Notes: generated by a model from the letters alone, not told the origin. A stretch of DNA of 64,000 nt from Zymoseptoria tritici IPO323 (GCF_000219625.1 NC_018215.1:1240001-1304000); one strand, 5' to 3'. Shown: positions 41,780 to 52,764, counted from the first letter of the stretch. Numbers and translations are program-made.

Positions 41780-42643
41780 ATGGGGGACGTACGGTCAATG
41801 CTTCGACAGCAGCGTGAAGCGCGACGAATCACACATCCCCACGCATCCTACACCACGGACGGGAAGCTGTTGTGCAATCTTTGTGAACAGTTGATCAAAA
41901 GTGAAGCGACATGGTCGGGACATCTCCACAGCACCGGACATACGCTTTGGCAGAGCAGGGCGCAGGACGCTGCTGTAACGAAAGCTACGAATGGAGGCAA
42001 CAAGAAGCGCAAGGCACAGGACAGTCCGGGATTAGACGAACGGAAGAAAGCGAAGTCTGTGACCTTCTCTGCTGGAGTTGAAGAAGAAGAAGAAGATGGC
42101 GAGGACAGCATTGCCGGACCTCTTCAAGCACCTGCAGAGTCAATATCCGGTTTGCCATCGAATGGACGAATAGAACAGGCGAACACCGAGGAGCAGGAGG
42201 ATCCAGCAGAGATGGCAGCGTTCGAGCGCGAACTGGCAGAAATGGAAGCTAGTATGGCCGCGGAGAAAGCTGCAAAGGAAGCTGAACATACCATATCTGC
42301 TCCGCCAATGACTGCGGAAGAAGTCGCAGCACAAGCGAGAGAGGAGCAGAGTACACAGCGAGGAAAACGGGATGCGGAGCTGGAGGCCGAAAAGGAAGAT
42401 GCTGTTAGGATGTTGGAGGATGAGTTTGATGAGATGGAAGGGCTGGAGGCAAGAGCTCGGACATTGCGCGAACGACGCGAAGCGCTGAGACGAGGGAGGG
42501 ATGCTGCTACGGAACCTACGCCTGATGCATCGGATAGCACAAGTCTACCTATAGCGACAAGCGTTGCCGACGACGATCCAGGTGAAATTGACGATGATGA
42601 AGAAGATGACGAGGACGACGTCTGGAACTTCGGTGGAAATTGA
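41780..42643 (+). CDS. ZNF830/CCDC16-like zinc-finger splicing factor
   Basis: Single exon, 287 residues. It starts MGDVRSMLRQQREARRI and carries one C2H2 finger at about residues 32-54 (CNLCEQLIKSEATWSGHLHS with the closing TGH). Basic clusters (KKRKAQ), an acidic stretch, and a long Glu/Ala/Arg helix (about 140-240) follow; it ends in an acidic tail with VWNFGGN. This layout is that of ZNF830 (CCDC16, Omcg1), a nuclear protein of splicing complexes in animals and fission yeast. The gene overlaps no other; its 3' end converges on the TAPT1-like gene, 56 bp away. Confidence 0.85.
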   Translation: MGDVRSMLRQQREARRITHPHASYTTDGKLLCNLCEQLIKSEATWSGHLHSTGHTLWQSRAQDAAVTKATNGGNKKRKAQDSPGLDERKKAKSVTFSAGVEEEEEDGEDSIAGPLQAPAESISGLPSNGRIEQANTEEQEDPAEMAAFERELAEMEASMAAEKAAKEAEHTISAPPMTAEEVAAQAREEQSTQRGKRDAELEAEKEDAVRMLEDEFDEMEGLEARARTLRERREALRRGRDAATEPTPDASDSTSLPIATSVADDDPGEIDDDEEDDEDDVWNFGGN

Positions 42644-42699
42644 GAGGAAAATGACTTGTGAGCATATCATTGCTGCTAGATGGTCGGTCGATACCAAGT

Positions 42700-45372
42700 C
42701 TACCAAATGCGCTTCGAAGCCATCACATACCGATCCACATGATCGAGCTTCATCTCATTGCTCGCGGCTCGGGCCTGTGCCTCGCTCTCCTTCTTTCTCA
42801 ACTTTTCCAAACCCTCCGGATCGTCTTCGTAAATCCATCTCCGCTTATCCTCATTCACCTCCACTGTTCCCCAGCCACCGACTCGCCGGCCATGGGTGTC
42901 AACGCTTTCTCGCTCGCGCTCCTTCATGCCGTTATACCTACCTCGCGCATACGACAGTAGCGCCATACCAAGGACCAACTTGAGCGCAAGCATGATAAGG
43001 TAGACCGCAAGGAAGACGATCACCATTGTAGCCAGCGCAATGAAGTCGTCGATGTTCCAAGATGCGATCGATGATGGACCGCCACTGTTTCCTGCGCCAA
43101 AGGACGATCGCCCGAGTGCTCTGCGGAAGACCTGGTCGATATGTTGCAGCGCAGCAGTGGTCACTGGTGTCGAAGCAGGAGGCTCGGCGATGGACGTGCC
43201 GGCCGACGGGATAGGGACAGGCATATGCGTGGCAAGAAACATGTGATATGTCTGCATGCAAGCTCGGATGAAGAGGCAGCTCAGTGGCAGCACCGGCAGG
43301 CCAAGTCGCTTGGTCAAGTTCTGGTCTGAAAATGCATGAGAGTAGTAGTCCTTGGCAAGTACGTCCAGAAATCGGCCGTAGATGTTGGGCTTGATGTTGT
43401 TGAACTTGTTGATATAGGCATGCTTGCACCAGTCGACCAGCGCCTCGCTTCCCAGTACAATGAGGAATGGTCCGAGGACTTCACCAGTCCACTTGGGGAA
43501 GATTGTGAAGGCCTTTGGGATGACGAAGCCTGATACGAGAGGTATTCCAGTTCCATTGCTCGAAAAGGCATCCATAGGACTGCCGCCGCCGCCGAGGGCG
43601 CTTGTAATGCTGATGCTAAGACCACCAACTTCGACGATATTTCGCAGCGCGATTATGAGCAGCATCAGCCAAAGTTGAAAACGTTCGACAACGTCCGCGC
43701 AGGTAATTTGGAAAAGATTCTCCTTTTCGAACTTCTTGAACACGGTGCCTTTGATCTCGACGAACTGGTTGCTCATCAGCAAGGTCAGGAGCGCATTTGA
43801 GTACGAGTTGACCGCAACGTTCAATGTCACAACCTGGTAGAAGAAGGCCGTAGCGTGGACCACGTTGTATATCAGTGCCACCAGAAACATTCCGAGGGGA
43901 CGCAAGACCTTGCTACGTCCGTCTGTGTCGCGCTCGAGAGTCTCCTTTGAGAACAGGCACTCCAGGATGTCTTGCCCAATTGCTGAAAGCAGTCGATCGA
44001 ACACCTCAATGACATTGTAAATGACATACAGTTTGATGGCGGCCTGTCCTCTGATAGAGTGATACATACGACTGGCATCGAACCACATCAGGATCACGCA
44101 GCTGCAGATGATGAGCAGACCCTGCAAGAGATCCGCCTTATGATTTGGTAGTAGTCCAGAAGGACTCGACTGGCTGCGTCGGTGTCGGAAGCCGGATCTT
44201 TGCTTTTTGGTCGTGGGTGATGGTGGCACTACTGATACATGCCCAGGCTTGCCAGAGGATCCGGCATGGGTATCTGCTGTAGGTCGCCTGTGCTTTTCTC
44301 CCTCCGCAACGATGGGGTCTGATAGACGCCGGCTGTTTGAACCGGATGTAATTCGCTGGCGTTGCCATATGCGGCCCAGTCCACCGTACACGAAGCTCGC
44401 CAGGTCACGCACCTCCTGTGCCATAGCCATGCCCGCCCACCGCGCGAAAATCACAACCGCCTTGAGAAACCGCAGAGGTAGGATGGTGAACGTATAAAGC
44501 CACGCGTCGAGACATGCGATCGTGCCAAAGCACAACACCTGTTCAAGACTCGGTGGGAGCAGCAGAAAGTTGAGCAGACGCTCAAACTTGATTCTGGAAG
44601 ACTCGTATGTGTAGTCGGCATTGCGCGAGCGATGAATGTAAAGCGCAGAAGGTCGATCAGAAGACAACTCAAGATGTAAATACGTGGGGAGTGATAGAGG
44701 AGGGATCGGAAGCATCGATGGCATGGGCGATGGGTGACTAGGGGAAGACTTGAAAGGGCCACTCGGTCTTCTGGTCTTGTCGTCGTCGATTCTCAGAGGC
44801 GGGAGCTGGTGTTTACCCTTGCTAGACTTCAAGGAAGATCGCGTCTGTTGTTCCACTGGGTTTGAGTTGGATCGAGCCGACGCACGCGGTCGTATGATTG
44901 TGGAAGGAGTCGCCGCCAGACTGGGCTCGCTCTCCAAGAAGGGTGATGGCGGATGTGATCGATCGGGCTCGAATGGAGCATCCAACGTAAGAGACCCGGC
45001 ATTGTCGTCTGGGTCCAAGATTGCGTCATCGAGTCCTCTTAATCCATCCAGGGGCCTAAGAGGTAGCGATTCCGGTGAAGTAGTCAACTCGTGAATCTGC
45101 GTGCCGGACAGCTTGAGCGCCCTCGTTTCGCTGCTTCGTCTTCTGTCTCGTTCACGCTCGTTTCCATTGTCTTGTTTCGCTTTACTCGTCACCTGCTGGC
45201 GATTGAGGTCTGGTTTATCGCGGTCCGCAGACAGAAGCGGGAAGGTCTGTGAGCCATTGCCATGCTCGCTGATCGGCGACAGAGCGGGAGTAATTAGTTG
45301 TCCATTCTGTTCGTTGACGTCTTTCTTCTCAAGAGCTCTCTCAATGGAAGGACTGGGAGAAGGGCTCATCAT
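42700..45372 (-). CDS. TAPT1/Emp65 family ER membrane protein
   Basis: Single exon, 890 residues. A 250-residue disordered Ser/Pro-rich N-terminus is followed by the family core: YESSRIKFERLLNFLLLPP, then several membrane segments (near EQVLCFGTIACLDAWLYTF, LLQGLLIICSCVILMWF, PLGMFLVALIYNVVHATAFF, LWLMLLIIALRNIVEV, PFLIVLGSEALVDWCKHAY) and a last span at VIVFLAVYLIMLALKLVLGM. The hallmark KLYVIYNVIEVFDRLLSAIGQDI is present. Yeast Emp65 acts with Slp1 in protecting folding proteins in the ER; TAPT1 is linked to cilia and membrane traffic in animals. A Glu/Arg coiled tail ends the protein. Firm for family, role inferred. Confidence 0.9.
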   Translation of the reverse strand: MMSPSPSPSIERALEKKDVNEQNGQLITPALSPISEHGNGSQTFPLLSADRDKPDLNRQQVTSKAKQDNGNERERDRRRSSETRALKLSGTQIHELTTSPESLPLRPLDGLRGLDDAILDPDDNAGSLTLDAPFEPDRSHPPSPFLESEPSLAATPSTIIRPRASARSNSNPVEQQTRSSLKSSKGKHQLPPLRIDDDKTRRPSGPFKSSPSHPSPMPSMLPIPPLSLPTYLHLELSSDRPSALYIHRSRNADYTYESSRIKFERLLNFLLLPPSLEQVLCFGTIACLDAWLYTFTILPLRFLKAVVIFARWAGMAMAQEVRDLASFVYGGLGRIWQRQRITSGSNSRRLSDPIVAEGEKHRRPTADTHAGSSGKPGHVSVVPPSPTTKKQRSGFRHRRSQSSPSGLLPNHKADLLQGLLIICSCVILMWFDASRMYHSIRGQAAIKLYVIYNVIEVFDRLLSAIGQDILECLFSKETLERDTDGRSKVLRPLGMFLVALIYNVVHATAFFYQVVTLNVAVNSYSNALLTLLMSNQFVEIKGTVFKKFEKENLFQITCADVVERFQLWLMLLIIALRNIVEVGGLSISITSALGGGGSPMDAFSSNGTGIPLVSGFVIPKAFTIFPKWTGEVLGPFLIVLGSEALVDWCKHAYINKFNNIKPNIYGRFLDVLAKDYYSHAFSDQNLTKRLGLPVLPLSCLFIRACMQTYHMFLATHMPVPIPSAGTSIAEPPASTPVTTAALQHIDQVFRRALGRSSFGAGNSGGPSSIASWNIDDFIALATMVIVFLAVYLIMLALKLVLGMALLSYARGRYNGMKERERESVDTHGRRVGGWGTVEVNEDKRRWIYEDDPEGLEKLRKKESEAQARAASNEMKLDHVDRYVMASKRIW

Positions 45373-45663
45373 TCATGACCAGCAGCGCGCACATGCTTTT
45401 GCGTTGATGTCGAATATGAGGCGAGGTCTGGTTGAAGATGTGTACAGGTCGACCCAATTGATCAAGGGAACCATGGCTCGAATAGAGTTCTGGCGTCGCG
45501 TACTCCCGTCCTTCCCCTGTCGCGTGTCGAGATCAAGGAAGGAAGGACTTCGGCGACGAAAGTCGCAATTGACTGCAACATGGATATCTAGCAGAACGAG
45601 AACGCTTCAAGCGCACCGCTGTTCTACTGAGAAAGCTCGAGAAACTTCTGTCGAAGCAGTACA
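45373..45663. promoter_or_regulatory. Divergent promoter of the TAPT1-like and long coiled-coil genes
   Basis: 291 bp between two start codons facing away from each other. No box assigned. Confidence 0.4.
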
Positions 45664-48600
45664 ATGGATAAGAAGCCCAGCAGGACGACAAGCGACGATG
45701 CGAAGAGACAAGCCGCGACTTCATCCCGCTTGAGCTCTACGGCAACGAAACCCACGGCCAGCAGTGCGCTGTCGTCTCGCACAAATGGTACGACCATAAC
45801 GAAGCCTCCGACACGGCCGCTATCTTCCTCTGTTCGCAAGCCGACCACTACGAAATCGACCGAAGATGTCACGAAAGAGGAGAACCGACCGGTGCGTACA
45901 CCGACGACTGCCACCCTGAGCTCTCGAACGACACGGCCAGATTCGAGCGCAGAGAAGAAAAAGAAGACAACGTTGGGAAGTAGTGCGACCACGTCCGCTC
46001 CGCCCAAGCGACCTTCGACACTCTCGTCACGAGCCAGTGCCACGAGTTCGACCCGCTCCTCGACACCTACAAAAGCTCGCACGGCAATGAGTACAGCATC
46101 AGCCACTAAGATGGTACCATCAAAGACTGCTGCGCCTGCGTCGAAGTCCAGCAGCGAAGTCCCACCTAAAAGTCCTTCCGTCCGCAGCGCAGCGAGTACC
46201 ACCCGCCCTGTCTCAAGGGACACAATTCCCGAAGAGGCGGAGACAACAGCCAGCGTGCCCACACTCGATCCGCCATTTTCTCCTGCGACGCCCCGCAAGC
46301 TGGAGATCAGATCAAAGCCGGCGACTCCTACCTTGAGGACAAAGGCTTCTTCCGATGCAGAGAACGAGATCAGGAAGCAGGCCAATTTCAAACATGCTCG
46401 AGCGCAATCTGAGCAGACTGTACGGCCATCGACGGCCCCAAGCAAGGAATCTAAAGAGCAAGAGCAGAGCATGCGGGAGATGGAAGTCATGCAAAGCTTT
46501 CTGCGCGAGAGCATGGCCCGGGATACGTTGGCGGAAGAGGTTGAGGACTTGAAATCAGAGATCAAGAAGCTCGAACGTCAGAACAAGCAGCTCAAAGAAG
46601 CGGCTCAATCGTCTTCCCCTGGGAAGGCTGCCCAAGGCGCGAAAGTGGATGAGGAGGCCATCTCGGATCGCTTGCGCCAGGCGCACGAATCCCTCGTAGC
46701 ATCTTTGAAGGCAGAGCACGAGCAGAGTGTGACGTCCTTGAAGTTTTCACATTCAGGCGAGATATCGCGGTTGGAGACAGAGCTTGAGAGTTTCCGCAAT
46801 CGATCCTCCCGGCTAGAGGGGGTTGAAACGAAGATCGAGGCTGTAGAGGAGGCGCTGAAAGATACCAAGAACAGGGCAACCATGAATGAGGAAGAGCTTC
46901 AACAAGAGCTCGAAGAAGAGAAAGCTCACCGCGATCAGCTCGCCACTGTCGTCAAAGATCTGCGGGAAGAAATCGACCGATGTCAGGTCAAGCTTGATGA
47001 GGATGCCAAGGCGCAAGTCAAAGAAAAGGAGGAAGCCGATAAGACGCAGCAACAAATTCTAGAGGAGTTCGAAGCAGAGCGCCAGCGCAGTGACGAGGTT
47101 CTTGCACAAACGAAGAAGACAGTGGAGCAGCTTCAGAATGATTTGGTCGCAGCAGAAGAGCGCAACAAGGCCAATACGGCGATTTCAGAAGATCTTGCAA
47201 ACACAAAAAAGACAGTGGAGCAACTCCAGAAGGATTTAGCTGAGGCAGAGGAGCGCCATAGAGCCAATGCCGCCACGTCGGAAGATCTTGCAGCCACGCT
47301 CCGTGCGGACGCTGAACGAATGCGCAAAGAGTTGCATTCTGAGAAAGAGCGCAGTGTCACTCACTCGGAAACGCAGGCTAAACAGGCAGAAGAGACCGAC
47401 GTTGTGGTCAGCAAACTTCGTGAGGAACTCCGAGACCTCACTCAGCTGCGCGAAGCCGAACGTGCTGCGCACACGGAGTCGGATGCCAAAATGCAGCAGG
47501 TAATCAAGGATCTTCGCGATGAGGTCAGTGAATCTTACATGGCCAGAGATGGTGAGCAGAGCAACATCGACAACGTCACAGAGGAGATGCAAAAGACCAT
47601 AGACAGTCTTCAATCACAAATCCAGAAGCTCCAACAGGATGGCACTGATGGACAAGCTGTTATTCAAGATCTTCAGACTCAGCTCCGAGACTTTCAGCAA
47701 GCCAAGGAGGACGCGGCAAAGCAGCATAAAGAGGCGCACACTGGTTTCGAGACAACCATTGAAGAACTTCAGGACAGCGCCCGGCGTCTCGAGGAGACAC
47801 ACGCCGCTGCGTTGGCAGAGAAGGACAAGAATTCGCAATCGACCAGCGCAGTTGTCGAAGATTTGCAGACAAAGGTGTCCACTTTGCAGCAAAAAGTGGA
47901 GGACGAGAGGACGTCGAAGGATGAGAGCACGAGTAGGCTTGAAGGCATCATAGAGTCGCTGAAATTGGAAGCCCAAGCTAGAAAAGATATTTCGGAGCAG
48001 CAGGCACAAGCCAAGGAAATCGAGAACCGTGAGTTGAGCAAGGTGGTACAAGAGCTTCAAGACAAGATTCGAAAAGCAGGAGAAGATGCCGAAACGGATA
48101 CTAGCAATGCCAGCAAGATCACAGAAAGCTTGCAGAACGAGATGCAGGCTCTTCAGCACAAGTTGCAGGATGAGCAGGACTCCTGTGAGCGGGTCCTGCG
48201 GGAGAAGGACACCCTGCAAGAGAGTTACGAGAAGCTCAAAAAAGAAAAGGTCGAATTGGAAGCAGTTCATGAAACCATCACGAAACAGCATGACGACCTG
48301 AACAGCACTCATGGGACCCTTGTGGCCCAAGCGCAAGAGCTGCAATCTGGTCAGGCTGAGCACAAGCAACTAATCACTGCACAAGAGTCTCGCATTGAGG
48401 AAATGCAAACTTCGCTGGACGACGCGGGAAAGGCGAAAGTGGCCGCTGAGGAGGCGAGGTCAGAGGCTCGAAAGGAAACGGAAGGTCTTCACAGTGTTCT
48501 CGAAACGTTCACCAAAGATTCCGAGGAGAAGTTATTGCGCCACAGCGAAGCAATCGACAAGCTGAGGCAGGAGATGCAAGAGAGCCATGAAGCAGAAATT

Positions 48601-50151
48601 CTTACCCTCAAGAATGCCCACGCGGCAGAAGTCGCAGCTCTCAAAGAGAAGATTTTCACCAACGACGCTTCCTCCGTCGAGGACCTGCAGAAGAAACTCG
48701 AACATGCTCTGGAAGGAAAGCAAGATGCCGAGCGGAAGCTGGGTGAGATCACCATGCAGCACAATCGCGAGCTCGAGGAAGAAGAACAGAAGCACGAAGA
48801 CATGTATAAAGATCTTCAAGTGAGCTATACGCAGCTCAAAGCGAACCAGCAAAAGGGGATCAGCGAGGAATCCGCCAAGGTCGAATCTGCAGTCCGACTG
48901 GAATTGCAGAACACAATTGCAGAGCTCAAGACCGAGCACGAGAAGGCCGTCGCTGCTCTCCACGATGAGCACGCTCGCTCCACAAATGAGCTTCTGGAAC
49001 AGCACGCCTCTCAGGTCAAAGAGCTCGAAGGATCAGTCGCAGCACGCGCAAGGGCTGTGATCCTCGAAAACGAGCAAGCGCACGTAGCGGAGATCGCCTC
49101 ACTTAAGTTGAAGAATGTCAAGGCCCAAGAGGATGCGATCGCGGCCTTGAAGGTTGAACACTCCAAAACGCTCGAGGAGACGACTCACACGTTAAGTGGG
49201 GAGTATGCCAGGACGCTCGAGGAGACGATCGATGCACTGAACAGCGAGCATTCCAGGACGCTAGAAGAGGCGATCGATGCGTTGAAAAGCGAACATGCTA
49301 GGACGCTCGAAGAGAAGATCAACGCATTGAACGGCGAGCATGCTACGACGCTGGAACAGAAGATCAAGGCATTGAACGACGAGCATGCCAGGACGCTCGA
49401 AGAGACGACGTCCAGAATGGAAATTGAGAACGGAAAAGCTCTGGAAGAAGCTATAGCAGCTGAGAAAGCTCGAGCACTATCCCAGACGCAGCCTTTGCTA
49501 GCAACCCAGCAAGTGGACGAAGAATCTCCAGTACATCCAGAGGCCGTCACAGAAGACAGCCCATCGATCTTCTCGCATCCAAAGAACGACGGGCCCTCCA
49601 CGAAGAAAGGCCTCTCTCACATATTTGTCTCTCAAACCGCGGATAGTGACAATGCTATCGAGGACCCTTTCCGAACACCTTCAAATTTCGACTCGGACGT
49701 AGACGACAGTCACTCCCCAACTCAAGCTCATCGTAGAGGCGGTCCGCGCGCTGGTTCGGACGATAACAAGCTCCAGCAGGACAACGACAATCTGGCCGTC
49801 GCCCTCAAGGCCGCGCAAGATGAACTTGCCTCACTCAAATACTTTGGGGTCACACCATCCCAGATTGCGGGCGTGTCCGATGTCCCAGCGTCCCCACGCC
49901 CGCAATCAGAGACAACAGGTGATTGGTCAACATCAGATCACGACGGCTCAAGTACATCTGTCGAAGACGCTGGCGTTTCCGCAAGTCAAATGACTCTGGA
50001 GGGTACCCTCGAAAGCATCCGCATGCAAACGGAACAACTTCTCGAAATCAACGACGACTTCATGGCCGAGCAACAGAGGTGGAGCAGCCGACTTGCGATG
50101 CGCAGTCAGACGAATGTACAAAGGAGCTCGCCGCTTAGGGCTGTCTCATAG
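45664..50151 (+). CDS. Long coiled-coil protein of unknown function
   Basis: Single exon, 1495 residues. Residues 1-240 are basic, Ser/Thr/Pro-rich and disordered (microtubule-binding proteins often begin like this, but no CAP-Gly or other domain is seen). Residues about 280-1290 are almost pure coiled coil. A 31-residue block (TKKTVEQLQ.DL.AAEER..AN) is duplicated in tandem at about 47110-47290. Near the end of the coil, six 15-residue repeats of the type RTLEEAIDALKSEHA occupy 49165-49434. The last 200 residues are disordered with a short helix (LESIRMQTEQLLEINDDFM). It could be a spindle-pole, cortical or septal-pore scaffold; nothing in the sequence decides this. Confidence 0.75.
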   Translation: MDKKPSRTTSDDAKRQAATSSRLSSTATKPTASSALSSRTNGTTITKPPTRPLSSSVRKPTTTKSTEDVTKEENRPVRTPTTATLSSRTTRPDSSAEKKKKTTLGSSATTSAPPKRPSTLSSRASATSSTRSSTPTKARTAMSTASATKMVPSKTAAPASKSSSEVPPKSPSVRSAASTTRPVSRDTIPEEAETTASVPTLDPPFSPATPRKLEIRSKPATPTLRTKASSDAENEIRKQANFKHARAQSEQTVRPSTAPSKESKEQEQSMREMEVMQSFLRESMARDTLAEEVEDLKSEIKKLERQNKQLKEAAQSSSPGKAAQGAKVDEEAISDRLRQAHESLVASLKAEHEQSVTSLKFSHSGEISRLETELESFRNRSSRLEGVETKIEAVEEALKDTKNRATMNEEELQQELEEEKAHRDQLATVVKDLREEIDRCQVKLDEDAKAQVKEKEEADKTQQQILEEFEAERQRSDEVLAQTKKTVEQLQNDLVAAEERNKANTAISEDLANTKKTVEQLQKDLAEAEERHRANAATSEDLAATLRADAERMRKELHSEKERSVTHSETQAKQAEETDVVVSKLREELRDLTQLREAERAAHTESDAKMQQVIKDLRDEVSESYMARDGEQSNIDNVTEEMQKTIDSLQSQIQKLQQDGTDGQAVIQDLQTQLRDFQQAKEDAAKQHKEAHTGFETTIEELQDSARRLEETHAAALAEKDKNSQSTSAVVEDLQTKVSTLQQKVEDERTSKDESTSRLEGIIESLKLEAQARKDISEQQAQAKEIENRELSKVVQELQDKIRKAGEDAETDTSNASKITESLQNEMQALQHKLQDEQDSCERVLREKDTLQESYEKLKKEKVELEAVHETITKQHDDLNSTHGTLVAQAQELQSGQAEHKQLITAQESRIEEMQTSLDDAGKAKVAAEEARSEARKETEGLHSVLETFTKDSEEKLLRHSEAIDKLRQEMQESHEAEILTLKNAHAAEVAALKEKIFTNDASSVEDLQKKLEHALEGKQDAERKLGEITMQHNRELEEEEQKHEDMYKDLQVSYTQLKANQQKGISEESAKVESAVRLELQNTIAELKTEHEKAVAALHDEHARSTNELLEQHASQVKELEGSVAARARAVILENEQAHVAEIASLKLKNVKAQEDAIAALKVEHSKTLEETTHTLSGEYARTLEETIDALNSEHSRTLEEAIDALKSEHARTLEEKINALNGEHATTLEQKIKALNDEHARTLEETTSRMEIENGKALEEAIAAEKARALSQTQPLLATQQVDEESPVHPEAVTEDSPSIFSHPKNDGPSTKKGLSHIFVSQTADSDNAIEDPFRTPSNFDSDVDDSHSPTQAHRRGGPRAGSDDNKLQQDNDNLAVALKAAQDELASLKYFGVTPSQIAGVSDVPASPRPQSETTGDWSTSDHDGSSTSVEDAGVSASQMTLEGTLESIRMQTEQLLEINDDFMAEQQRWSSRLAMRSQTNVQRSSPLRAVS
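49165..49434 (+). repeat. 45-bp tandem repeat encoding 15-residue coiled-coil units
   Basis: Six units with the pattern [K/R/T]TLEE.I.ALN.EHA, four of them close copies at DNA level (gcyaggacgctcgargag words recur). It lies in frame within the long coiled-coil gene. Confidence 0.8.
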
Positions 50152-51353
50152 CGTGTTGACAGCGACTGTCCCATGCCTCCTGGAGGCTTGTTTACGGGGG
50201 CATTGGATATGACTGCATGGCTAGAAACGTAATGGGTAGGGAGGTGGCAAAGGTGGCTGTCGTATGAACAGCACCGCGCACGAGCGGGGTGTACAATCAG
50301 TATAGGATGATAATGTTACGAAAGAGATGGACGTGCGGAGAGAAGAAGTAGGCCTTTGACTGAACCTTATTTCATCGTTGAGATACCCATAGAAACGCAT
50401 TCTTCTACACATTGCTTCCTGAATCTGCAAGACTCCATCATCGCTGCGAAGGTAACGTAATGTCGCGGCTGGAGTGCGTTTGCGTGCCTCATCAAAGCGT
50501 TTTGACAGCCGCCCACCGCCCGCCTATCGTTCGCGAAAAACTTGCCCTCGGATTTGGTCCCGGCCTGACTTTACATCACAGACTATCAACATGTTGTCAG
50601 CATTCTGTCGCGGTCACACGCCTCGCAAGGCCGCAACCCGGGCTACTGACACAGGGAATGATGCAGCATTGACAATCGTCGCCACACCAGCATGGCAACT
50701 TGACGGGAGGCCTTGCAATAGCTCCTTTCGTTACTGATGGACCGGAAGAGCCGGAGGTCGCGGAAGTGGTGGATGGAGGCATGCTGGGCGGAGGTCGGTT
50801 GGATGTGGCGTTGGCTTTTCCTTCGCGGAGGGGCTTTCTTAGGCGTTCGAGGGTCCGAATCCGAGCTCAAGCTATTGTGTGTGTGCGAATGGGATCGAGG
50901 TCTGGTAGCTGGATTTGTCGTGCGAGGTTCGATATGTCGTGTCGGTGAATGAGAAGAAGAAGTCACTTGTCGGTTGGGTGGCTGAGGTTGGAAACGTCAG
51001 CAGCAAGCTAGTGCCAACTTGCACGTGCCTCGTCTCGTGCACTGCCTCACATATTACTTGGACGTTGTCGTTGGATCTGGCAGTAGCTACGTCGGGATGA
51101 ATGGTGGCAAATCGATGAGCAGAACTCGTTGTGACATGTAGAGCTTTTCAGAGAAGTAGAACATGCGTTTCGTGCACCTGTTTTTGCCGCACAAAAATGA
51201 CGACAGGGCATCTAGCTACAGCTTTGTTGGTATGCTAATAATGCTTGACGTGAACAACACCTGGTGAATGCGTCTATATCCTTCAATCCATCTTGAGCTA
51301 GAGCGCTTCATTCAACGAATGTACTCTTCTCAATGGAAAGGAATGCGCATCTA
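50152..51353. other. Intergenic, 1.2 kb, between convergent genes
   Basis: No certain gene. Minus-strand frames at 50643-50966 (107 residues, Ser/His/Arg-rich) and 50597-50782 (ends in a Cys-rich PCWCGDDCQCCIIPC stretch) overlap; neither has a supported partner exon. Left as unassigned. Confidence 0.45.
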
Positions 51354-52764
51354 TCAGACTTCCTTCCATGTCATGCCAGGTCTTTCGTTAAAAGGTGTCT
51401 GAACCTGATTGGAGTCACCGAACGGATCATCGTCATCTTCATCCTCCTCAACCGGAGCCTTCGATCGACTCGGAGAAGACACTTGCGGCGGCGGAGGCAT
51501 AGGAATCGATGGCGGAGCCGGCCGAGGTGGCTTTGGAGGAGCTGCCTCATTCAACGAGAGGCCGGCCAGCTGATGTTGCGTCTCCGAGGTCACGCCCTTG
51601 CTCGAACTTGATCCCTGGTCAGGCGCAGCCTCCCATGCATCACTATCGCTGTCGTCGCTGATACTTCGGTCCATGATGTGGTAGGCAGTAAGAGCGTCCA
51701 CTAACTCATCATTAGCGTTGACCAGACTACCGATCCATTCGTCCGATTCCACGTGTGCGATGAAGTAGAGGATCTTTCGCCGCAAAGATTTACACGCATC
51801 GACTCTGCGGATAATCTCAGAATTCTCGGATACTCGTTCTGTCTCGCGATTGATGAGTTGCAGTCCGTTCATAAGGTTTGTGGTTGCGATGGAAGTTTTG
51901 GCAATGGCATTGGTCATATTGTCCTTTTCTTTCGAGAGGTTAAAAGGTTTGCCGGTCGCATGACTGCTCTTTTTCTCCTTGAAGAGCTTGTGCGAGAAAC
52001 CAGATGAGGATGGGGTAAGGGTTACCGGTCTCGAGGCAGGACCAGGAGCCTGCGCCTTCGAATTTGATCTCGATCGATTCTTCGGCTCGGCGAAGGGAGA
52101 TTCGTTGTCGGCATCCGGATCGGCGGTTGAGGTGTCCCGAAGAACCTTTTCACGTGCAGCTGCCGGCCTCTTTGTTTTTGGGAACTCTTTGTACAGATTG
52201 GCGATGCGTTCCAGTCCAGCAGTCTTCTGGTAGTTATTGGCCCACTGGACGAACAAGACCTTGCACTTCTGGCGGACTACCGGATCGACCATGTCATCCC
52301 GAGCCATCAAGCGTAGTCGCTCGAGCAGAGGCTCATCGGCGAAAGTCTTCTGGAAGCGTCCTCCAGCGTTTTGGATTAGACCATCGAGGACCACGAGAGC
52401 TCGAATTTGACGATGCGCACTGCCGTATTTTCTGCTTCCGGTCAATACCGAATGTCGACTGCATCATCGCAGGACGGCTTACAGCTTCTTGCGAAGCGCC
52501 CTGGCTGCTTCTGTCGGACCTGAGGCCTGAATCCGGACGACTTCGACGAGCTCGAAGATGCCAGTCCAGTCATCCTCTTCGTATTGCTCGCTGGTCAGAC
52601 GATCGATTTGTACAGTCACAGCCGTGTATGGCTTCTTCTGCAGTCGACCATTAGTCACAGTCATGACGATGAACAAATGCTATGACTCGGTAAAGAACAG
52701 TTTCATAATCGCTTCTTCGAGCGCCATAGACACAAGATACACTTACTGACGAGCTGTTGAACAT
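51354..52764 (-). CDS. LSB5: LSB5-like VHS-GAT domain protein
   Basis: Exons 52764-52747, 52637-52483 and 52431-51354, 416 residues. The first exon is 18 bp (MFNSSS); intron 1 (109 bp) has GTAAGT, branch GACTAAT and CTGCAG; intron 2 (51 bp) has GTAAGC. The VHS domain covers about residues 8-145 (AVTVQIDRLTSEQYEEDDW, HRQIRALVVLDGLIQNAG, VLFVQWANNY). A GAT-like helical bundle lies at about 235-300 (INRETERVSENSEIIRRVD ... VNANDELVDALTAYH). A proline-rich tail (PPKPPRPAPPSIPMPPPP) would bind SH3 domains. In yeast Lsb5 links the actin regulator Las17 with endocytosis and ubiquitin-dependent sorting. Firm. Confidence 0.9.

Noticed and set aside
45624..46565. Minus-strand 313-codon frame opposite the coiled-coil gene
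   Set aside because: Antisense of the Ser/Thr-rich region, with no motif.
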